From assembly GCA_030430835.1 (NCBI GenBank), contig JAUIKJ010000199.1, positions 1-5,944 on the forward strand: a stretch of 5,944 nt of DNA, read 5' to 3'. Position 1 is the first letter of the stretch. The number at the start of each line of letters is the position of its first letter. This document shows positions 1 to 4,682 of the stretch, piece after piece. The DNA is from Candidatus Hydrogenedentota bacterium. Its GTDB lineage: Bacteria > Hydrogenedentota > Hydrogenedentia > Hydrogenedentales > JAEUWI01. The notes beneath the pieces are model-generated. The model was not told the DNA's origin. It searched no databases and saw only the letters and a program-made list of their open reading frames with translations. The translations under genes and the position numbers were made by a program.

Positions 1-536
1 TCGGCCGCCTGGTCTTCGTGGATACGGCCGGCACCTCAACGGACGCGTGCGAGTCGTTGGACTTTTCCGCACTTGCGCACCCAGAACGTGCGCTGTTGGT
101 CCTCGTCACCGACATCGAATACTGGTCCGCCCGGCACACCATGGATGCCATCGCGGCGCATCAGGAGACCTTTGGCGATCAGTTGATCATTGTCGCCAAT
201 AAGGCGGACCACCTGAACGCAAAGGAGATCCGCCGCATTTGCGCGAAAGCCGCGCAACGCATCGGCGACTACGGCATCTCCCCCACGCCGCGCTTCTTCG
301 CGGTGTCTGCGCGCCTGGAAGCCGCGCGGCGCGACGCCACCAACGAATACCGAAACCGGACCAAGGCCGATGTGCGCGACTATTGCGACGCGGCCTTTGA
401 CGCCCTTCGTGTTGCACTCTACGAGTTTGAGGCGCGTCATGCCCCGGGCATCGCGACCTTCGAACAGATGTTGCACACGCCCTTCGCAAATTCGCTTTGC
501 GCACTCCAGCAGGAGCCCGCCCATGAAGTTCAGTGA
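1..536 (+). CDS. GTPase, probably dynamin-like, 5' end missing (C-terminal 177 residues)
   Basis: The reading frame is open from the left edge (first full codon at base 3), so the real start and the P-loop lie outside the window. The GTG at base 18 is internal: it is the Val just before the G3 motif. Visible motifs are G3 as VDTAG (bases 18-32; DTAG instead of the usual DTPG), G4 as NKAD after a hydrophobic strand (LIIVANKAD, bases 198-209), and a G5-like strand FFAVSA about 35 residues later. These mark a P-loop GTPase of the TRAFAC type. Only about 75 residues follow G5. They look helical and hold no hydrophobic paddle, so the protein is too short on this side to carry the stalk and membrane tip of a full dynamin. 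Its stop overlaps the start of the dynamin-like gene by 14 bases, implying translational coupling and a joint role. The GTPase call is firm; dynamin membership rests mainly on context. Confidence 0.8.
   Translation, partial: GRLVFVDTAGTSTDACESLDFSALAHPERALLVLVTDIEYWSARHTMDAIAAHQETFGDQLIIVANKADHLNAKEIRRICAKAAQRIGDYGISPTPRFFAVSARLEAARRDATNEYRNRTKADVRDYCDAAFDALRVALYEFEARHAPGIATFEQMLHTPFANSLCALQQEPAHEVQ
511..515 (+). promoter_or_regulatory. Shine-Dalgarno sequence for the dynamin-like gene
   Basis: AGGAG lies 7 bases before the ATG at 523, inside the end of the upstream GTPase gene. It decides the start of the dynamin-like gene in favour of 523 over the in-frame ATG at 370, which would add 51 arginine- and serine-rich residues read out of frame through the upstream gene. 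Confidence 0.75.
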
Positions 537-2703
537 TCTCGAAGAAAACCGCCGCTGGATTCTGGAATCCCTCGGCCGCCTGGAAGGCTTCGTCCTCAAC
601 GACACCGATTTCCGCGGCAACAAGCAGCACGAGACCAAGGCGATCGCCTACCAGAATCGCTTCCTCGAAGACGGCAAATACCGCGTGGTCTTCCTGGGCA
701 CCTTCAACGTGGGCAAGTCCACCGCGATCAACGCCTTCCTCGGCGGCGGATACCTGCCGATGGACGTCGAGGAGTGCACCTCGCAGTTAACCTTCATTCA
801 ACGTGGCGAGCACCTGGAACTGGTTCTTGCGCTCTCTTCGTCGGTCTCGGACAACGAGCTCGATGCCTTGCGCCGCAGCCTCAAGGAACTCCCTGGCGAG
901 ATAACGCGGAGCACCGACGGACGTGAGTTGCGGGTGCAGTTCACGACCGACGATCCCGACGCGATGCGCATGAGCCTCGAGCCGCTGGTGACCGTGATGG
1001 CGGACGAAGACTATCCGCACCTCGCGCCCTTGCGCGAAAAGATCGAAGAGCTGAACCTCTTCCTGCCGTCCGGCGTCCTCGAAGAAGACATCGCCTTCGT
1101 CGATACCCCGGGCGTGCATTCGGTCTCGGAAACGCGGCAGGACATTACCTACGGGATCATCGAGCGCAGCCACCTCGTCATCTCCTTCGTGGACAGCGGC
1201 TTTGCCGGCAATATCCACGATCTGAACTTCATCAAGCGCATCATCAAGTGGCGCGGCCGCCGCGTCTTCTTCGTGCTCAACAAGGCGGACAAGCTCGAAT
1301 CCGACGAGATCGACGTACGGGGCGCGCGCGGTCCGTCCCGCAGCCTGATCGAGGCCTTCGAACGCCATGACATCCCGGAAGACTCCGAGATCTTTTTCCT
1401 TTCTGGCTACCGCGCCCTGCGCGCGCAACAGCTCGAACGCGGCCAGATTGCCCTTGAGGAAGTGCTTGACGACAACAAGATATCACTGCCCACGAGCGTC
1501 GTGGATCGCATCGAGGACAGCGAGGATCCCGCACGTGATCTCTCTGCCTATCTCATGGGCCAGAGCCGCTTTCCACACCTGAAGGAACGCCTGCTCGACT
1601 ACCTGCTCAACGAGAACAAGGCGGGTGCCGTGCTGGGTACCGCGGCGCGCTTTGTCGCGGAGCGCGCAGACGACTTCGTCAGCTCGCTGGAAAACGAGCT
1701 GAACCTGGCGAAGGATCCGACCAAGTTCGATGAGTTGCGCGCAAACCGCGAACAACTCATGGCGCGCCTGAACGTCATTCGCGCCAACGCCGACCGTGTC
1801 CTGAATGTGTACAACGTGCAGAGCAAGGGTGGCGAGGTGGACGGGCAACCGCACCCCGGCTACGAGGCCATGTTCCGCGAAAACCTGACGCCGGAGAAGA
1901 TTCAGGAAGAGGTGATCCAGCCGGTCATCACCTGGCTGCGCACGGGGAGCAACCTGAAGGATGCACAGCGCCAGAAGTTCGCGCCGCTCTCCGCACAGAT
2001 GGAACACCAGGTGGACGAGTTCGTCTCGGGCATTATGGCGGGCCTGAATGAGACCATCGACAAAGCCGAAGCGGAAGCGCGCGACGCCATCACCGAGCAG
2101 TTGGGCCAGGTCCGCGGGCTGCGCATGCACCTGACCGAGCCCGGCAAGCTGGACGTCGCCGGGATTGACACCTCGATGGCCGGCAGCTATATCGCCTTCG
2201 GCGGCCTTGGCGCCGCAGTCGGCGCGGCGACGGGCGCTCTGGTCGGCACGTCGGTCGTGCCGTTGCTGGGCACCGCGATCGGCGCGGGCATCGGCGGCTT
2301 GCTCGGTGCCATCGGCGGCTTCGTGACGCGCCTGGCGCGCAGCGAGGAGCGCTGGCTGAAGAAACTCGAGCCGGTGATCCATGACAACGTGATGAACATG
2401 CTGATCCACGGCGGGAAGGACAAGCAAGGCAACCGGATCGCGCCGCTGCTGGAGTCCGTCGTGGATTATCTGAAGCGCCGTGCCGACGCGTTTTATGAGG
2501 CGGTGCAGGGCGAAGTCGACAACGCGATCAACTCGGTGCAAAGCGAGGTGGACAGTCTCCTCTCGCGCGAGGAAGAAATCCGCAACGAGAGCGAGGCGAT
2601 TATCGCGCGGCTCGGTCCAAAGGTAAGCCTGTTGCACGAACTGCGTGACGGCGCCGCGGAAATCGTCGAGCTCGCGACCAACCGCGAAGTGGTCCGGGTC
2701 TGA
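523..2703 (+). CDS. Bacterial dynamin-like GTPase (BDLP family), full length, 726 residues
   Basis: A large mechanochemical GTPase expected to bind and remodel membranes by GTP-driven oligomerisation. G1 is GTFNVGKS (residues 59-66), followed by the typical INAFLGGGYLP and a likely G2 Thr at 86 in EECTSQLTF. G3 is VDTPG (193-197), preceded by the family-typical LFLPSGVLEEDIAFVDTPG. G4 is NKAD (253-256), and FFLSG (291-295) fits G5. Residues from about 350 to 545 are mostly charged helices, as in a dynamin neck and trunk. Residues 552-604 form a long Gly/Ala/Val/Leu-rich hydrophobic stretch, the likely membrane paddle, followed by basic RLARSEERWLKK and more helices to the end (about 640-716). 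The length fits bacterial dynamins. The start at ATG 523 is set by AGGAG 7 bases upstream and by overlap with the preceding GTPase stop. The family is clear; its cellular job (membrane surveillance, fusion or fission, or phage tolerance) cannot be read from sequence. Confidence 0.93.
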   Translation: MKFSDLEENRRWILESLGRLEGFVLNDTDFRGNKQHETKAIAYQNRFLEDGKYRVVFLGTFNVGKSTAINAFLGGGYLPMDVEECTSQLTFIQRGEHLELVLALSSSVSDNELDALRRSLKELPGEITRSTDGRELRVQFTTDDPDAMRMSLEPLVTVMADEDYPHLAPLREKIEELNLFLPSGVLEEDIAFVDTPGVHSVSETRQDITYGIIERSHLVISFVDSGFAGNIHDLNFIKRIIKWRGRRVFFVLNKADKLESDEIDVRGARGPSRSLIEAFERHDIPEDSEIFFLSGYRALRAQQLERGQIALEEVLDDNKISLPTSVVDRIEDSEDPARDLSAYLMGQSRFPHLKERLLDYLLNENKAGAVLGTAARFVAERADDFVSSLENELNLAKDPTKFDELRANREQLMARLNVIRANADRVLNVYNVQSKGGEVDGQPHPGYEAMFRENLTPEKIQEEVIQPVITWLRTGSNLKDAQRQKFAPLSAQMEHQVDEFVSGIMAGLNETIDKAEAEARDAITEQLGQVRGLRMHLTEPGKLDVAGIDTSMAGSYIAFGGLGAAVGAATGALVGTSVVPLLGTAIGAGIGGLLGAIGGFVTRLARSEERWLKKLEPVIHDNVMNMLIHGGKDKQGNRIAPLLESVVDYLKRRADAFYEAVQGEVDNAINSVQSEVDSLLSREEEIRNESEAIIARLGPKVSLLHELRDGAAEIVELATNREVVRV

Positions 2704-2729
2704 TAGCTCTGTGCAATATCCCCCATTCA

Positions 2730-2890
2730 CGTCATTCCCGCGACGGCGGGTATCCAGTGCGCGAAGCGCCAGACAAATCAAGTCGCGCATCAGGCGCGTC
2801 CACTACACGCCGTTTAAGCTACCGACGACTCACCCATGATCAACGCGCCGAATGCATGGTCTCTGGATTCCCGCCTGCGCGGGAATGACG
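2730..2890. repeat. Inverted pair of REP/dRS3-like palindromes (REPIN-like element)
   Basis: Two 28-base units, 2730-2757 and 2863-2890, are inverted copies matching at 25 of 28 positions. Each is itself a palindrome. The right unit contains a perfect 8-bp stem, ATTCCCGC/GCGGGAAT, around CTGC; the left has one mismatch in the same stem. The core fits the pattern ATTCCC-N8-GGGAAT known from Neisseria dRS3, and GTCATTCCCGCG...CGGGAATCCAG repeats are common in many bacterial genomes. The 105-base spacer holds two further 7-bp inverted repeats (2758-2764 with 2783-2789, and 2793-2799 with 2843-2849), so the whole stretch could fold back. A palindrome doublet with a spacer is the architecture of REPINs, non-autonomous elements moved by RAYT transposases; no such transposase is in the window. 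The pair begins 26 bases after the dynamin stop and could slow transcription or protect mRNA 3' ends. No T-tract follows, so it is not called a terminator. Confidence 0.8.
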
Positions 2891-2933
2891 CTTGCACGCG
2901 ACGCCTTCATCAAATGAAACGAATCGATTACCA

Positions 2934-3590
2934 ATGCCGACCGACGCTCCCGAATCTAGCCGCGTGACCTGGTCCGCGCCACCACTGCAACCCCTGCTCG
3001 AATCGCGCCTGCAATCGGCGCGGCTGGATCTCTTCAACGACCCGCGTCTGAGCGAGGCCCGCGCCAAGGGCGCCGCGCCGGAATTCACCGCCACCCTGAT
3101 CGAGGAGAAGCTCGGCGCGGCGGCGCGATCCGGTCTGGACGCCGTGGAGGCCTCCCTCCGCCTCGCCGCGTCCGAAGTACTCCGTACCGCGGCCGTCCCC
3201 CCCGAAACCGCGCGGGATACGCTGCGCAAGGCGGGCGAACACCTGACGTCCCCGAAGGGTCTGGTCTCCAACGCACTCCCCTGGTCCCCCTCTCCGCTGC
3301 AGGTGGCCGCGGGCGTCTTCGTCCTGTGGGCCGTGCTGATGGGCGGCGCGGGCGGCGCGCTGACGCTTCCGTGGTGGGCCAACGTATTGGCCGTTCTTTC
3401 TGCTCTCATCCCGGCACGGCTTGCACAGAATCTTTACACCGAGTACCGGGCCCGGCTACAGCGGCGGCAGATAAATGAATTACCCGCCCGGGTTTGTCGT
3501 CTGTATATCGCGCACTACAACGATGCGCTGAGCGACTACGAGTTGGCAGTCAACGCCCTGCTGGGCGACGCGCCACCGAAGGGACCGTGA
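2934..3590 (+). CDS. Hypothetical protein with C-terminal membrane hairpin, 218 residues
   Basis: I do not recognise this family. The N-terminal 110 residues are mainly amphipathic helix, rich in Ala, Leu, Arg and Glu, with no signal peptide. Two hydrophobic segments follow, at about 121-144 (LQVAAGVFVLWAVLMGGAGG) and 147-165 (WWANVLAVLSALIPARLA), separated by a very short turn. They are probably a membrane hairpin, with both the N-terminal helices and the basic tail (YRARLQRRQ, about 171-179) on the cytoplasmic side. The chosen start is ATG 2934. No good Shine-Dalgarno sequence precedes it. A TTG at 2892 would add 14 residues but lies right next to the repeat. The gene follows the dynamin-like gene on the same strand after a 230-base repeat-bearing gap, so it may be a partner or membrane anchor for that system, but independent expression is equally possible. 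Codon use and frame length support a real gene. Confidence 0.7.
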   Translation: MPTDAPESSRVTWSAPPLQPLLESRLQSARLDLFNDPRLSEARAKGAAPEFTATLIEEKLGAAARSGLDAVEASLRLAASEVLRTAAVPPETARDTLRKAGEHLTSPKGLVSNALPWSPSPLQVAAGVFVLWAVLMGGAGGALTLPWWANVLAVLSALIPARLAQNLYTEYRARLQRRQINELPARVCRLYIAHYNDALSDYELAVNALLGDAPPKGP

Positions 3591-3625
3591 AACCGGCCGC
3601 GCGCAGGGCGGTCTAAGCAAGCGAA

Positions 3626-3659
3626 TTGGATGACAGCGGCGGCCCGGGTCTGATACGAT
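3626..3659 (+). promoter_or_regulatory. Possible promoter region for the discoidin-like gene
   Basis: The 132-base gap before the secreted-protein gene should hold its promoter, because the gene has its own strong ribosome site and terminator. The best candidates are TTGGAT (3626-3631) and a TACGAT or GATACG box around 3652-3659. The spacing is longer than the usual 17 bases (22 bases to TACGAT), so this is only a weak proposal. Confidence 0.2.
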
Positions 3660-3712
3660 CTGCGGCTTCCCCGACGGAGAACGAAACAGCACGCGGTCTG
3701 TCCGCGTTGAAC

Positions 3713-3718
3713 AGGAGG
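3713..3718 (+). promoter_or_regulatory. Strong Shine-Dalgarno sequence (AGGAGG)
   Basis: A perfect AGGAGG lies 4 bases before the ATG at 3723. It is the best ribosome site in the window and suggests high translation of the secreted protein. Confidence 0.8.
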
Positions 3719-3722
3719 TACT

Positions 3723-4382
3723 ATGAAGTCGATGTTGAAGCTGGGCGCCGTTGCCCTGTTGACGCTGGTGGCGGTTGTCCCGGCGGTGTCGGAAGATCTG
3801 GCGCCGATCGAAATCGAGCTGCCGGAAGCCTTCTTCGGCGGCACGCCGCTGGATTACTGGAGCGCGAACCTGGAGCCGGAATCCTACAAAGACCGAGAGC
3901 CCTTCATGGCACCGGCGGGCACGGAAGTCGTGTCGCGCAACAAGCCGGTCACGAGCAGCTTCGAGAACCCGCAGTTGGGCGAACTGTCCATGCTGGTCGA
4001 CGGAGACAAGGACTATGCGAAGTCCAGCCTGATCGAACTCGGAGAAGGTACGCAGTGGGTACAGATCGATCTGGAAGAATCCAAGGACATCTACGCGGTG
4101 CTGGTCTGGCATTTCCATGAAGGCAAGCGCGTGTACTTCGATCTCGTTGTGCAGATTTCGGATGACCCCGAGTTCAAGGAAGGCGTCACGACCATCTACA
4201 ACAACGACCATGACAACTCCGCCGGTCTTGGCGTGGGCGAAGACAAGGAGTTCATGGAAAGCAACCAAGGCCGTCTGATCGACGCCAAGGGCACGAAGGG
4301 CCGCTATGTCCGCTGCTACGGCAAGGGCAACACGGCGAACGACCTGAACCACTACGTGGAAGTCGAAGTCTGGGGCAAGTAA
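3723..4382 (+). CDS. Secreted F5/8 type C (discoidin-like) domain protein, 219 residues
   Basis: An exported protein made of one galactose-binding-like beta-sandwich, a fold that usually binds carbohydrate or other surface ligands. The N-terminus is a classic signal peptide: MKSMLK, a hydrophobic core LGAVALLTLVAVV, and a likely cleavage after AVS (residues 21-23). There is no lipobox Cys. A linker of about 45 residues precedes the domain, at roughly 72-218. Family features are KPVTSSFE near its start, LVDGDKD (91-97), QWVQIDLEESKDIYAVLVWH (111-130), the segment NDHDNSAGLGVG (161-172), and the closing RYVRCYG (194-200) and EVEVWG. No catalytic domain is attached, so it is probably a binding or surface protein rather than an enzyme. 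From memory, similar stand-alone proteins with the NDHDNS motif occur in Planctomycetota/Verrucomicrobiota-like genomes. AGGAGG upstream and a strong terminator downstream make it a single-gene unit. Ligand unknown. Confidence 0.88.
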   Translation: MKSMLKLGAVALLTLVAVVPAVSEDLAPIEIELPEAFFGGTPLDYWSANLEPESYKDREPFMAPAGTEVVSRNKPVTSSFENPQLGELSMLVDGDKDYAKSSLIELGEGTQWVQIDLEESKDIYAVLVWHFHEGKRVYFDLVVQISDDPEFKEGVTTIYNNDHDNSAGLGVGEDKEFMESNQGRLIDAKGTKGRYVRCYGKGNTANDLNHYVEVEVWGK

Positions 4383-4407
4383 GCACCGGACGAAGTTTGC
4401 ACCCTCC

Positions 4408-4442
4408 CGCCCCCAGGCAGTAGCTTGGGGGCGTTCTTATTT
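4408..4442 (+). terminator. Rho-independent terminator after the discoidin-like gene
   Basis: A perfect 8-bp stem, CGCCCCCA (4408-4415) with TGGGGGCG (4426-4433), extends inward by three more pairs (one G-T) to an AGTA tetraloop. It is followed by TTCTTATTT. It begins 26 bases after the stop of the secreted-protein gene and separates it from the downstream glycosyltransferase. Confidence 0.9.
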
Positions 4443-4682
4443 CCATGGAGAAACCATGCACGAAATACCACGAGCCGCAATCGGGAGGGCGCGCGTCCCC
4501 GTCCTTTCGGCGCGGCCTCACGCAAACTTCGCCTTCCCAAGTTCCCGCTTGGGAACGAAATTGCGTGACGAAGCGCTGCTTCGTGTACTTGTCTTCGCGA
4601 AGCGGATCTTCGCGGACAAGTGCGTTCCCAAGCGGGAGCTTGGGAACGAGCGCCCGGAGGGCGCGCGGATCGAACCGGTCTG
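4443..4682. other. Intergenic region without a convincing gene
   Basis: Between the terminator and the glycosyltransferase start there is no supported gene. Besides the palindrome cluster, it holds a 12-base direct repeat, GGAGGGCGCGCG, at 4484-4495 and 4656-4667, on either side of that cluster. No promoter matching consensus is obvious. The open frame at 4456-4683 reads through the palindromes and its peptide (for example VPKRELGNE) simply translates the repeat, so it is not annotated. Confidence 0.6.
4532..4648. repeat. Inverted palindrome pair with nested hairpins (second REPIN-like element)
   Basis: Two 26-base palindromes, 4532-4557 and 4623-4648, are inverted copies matching at 24 of 26 positions. 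The right copy has a perfect 10-bp stem, CGTTCCCAAG/CTTGGGAACG, around CGGGAG. The left has TTCCCAAG/CTTGGGAA around TTCCCG. The 65-base spacer is itself structured: a perfect 7-bp stem ACGAAGC/GCTTCGT at 4568-4584, and a longer stem (4587-4602 with 4608-4621) with a TT bulge and a five-base loop. Almost the whole element can therefore fold into stacked hairpins. GTTCCCAAGC...GCTTGGGAAC palindromes are a type I recall from many bacterial genomes. The element is unrelated in sequence to the one at 2730-2890. It could be a RAYT-mobilised non-autonomous element or a structured transcribed leader of the glycosyltransferase gene. Confidence 0.8.

Noticed and set aside
370..522. N-terminal extension of the dynamin-like gene from the ATG at 370
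   Set aside because: It overlaps the upstream GTPase in another frame, gives an Arg/Ser-rich peptide, and ATG 523 has AGGAG at proper spacing.
1483..2790. 435-codon open frame on the minus strand
   Set aside because: Antisense shadow of the dynamin-like gene: His/Arg/Asp-rich composition typical of GC-rich reverse frames, with no recognisable motif.
3578..3614. Weak stem (GACCG with CGGTC) after the membrane-protein gene, as a terminator
   Set aside because: Only five pairs with a long loop and no T-tract.
2694..3655. Shared 12-mer CCGGGTCTGATA at 2694-2705 and 3644-3655
   Set aside because: In about 6 kb of GC-rich DNA one such match is expected by chance. One copy spans a stop codon and the other is intergenic.
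3480..4352. 290-codon open frame on the minus strand
   Set aside because: It lies opposite the membrane-protein and discoidin-like genes. The sense genes have a signal peptide, domain motifs and a ribosome site; this frame has none.
2730..4648. CRISPR array
   Set aside because: There are only two copies of each repeat, inverted and not direct, with unequal spacing between families and no cas genes.
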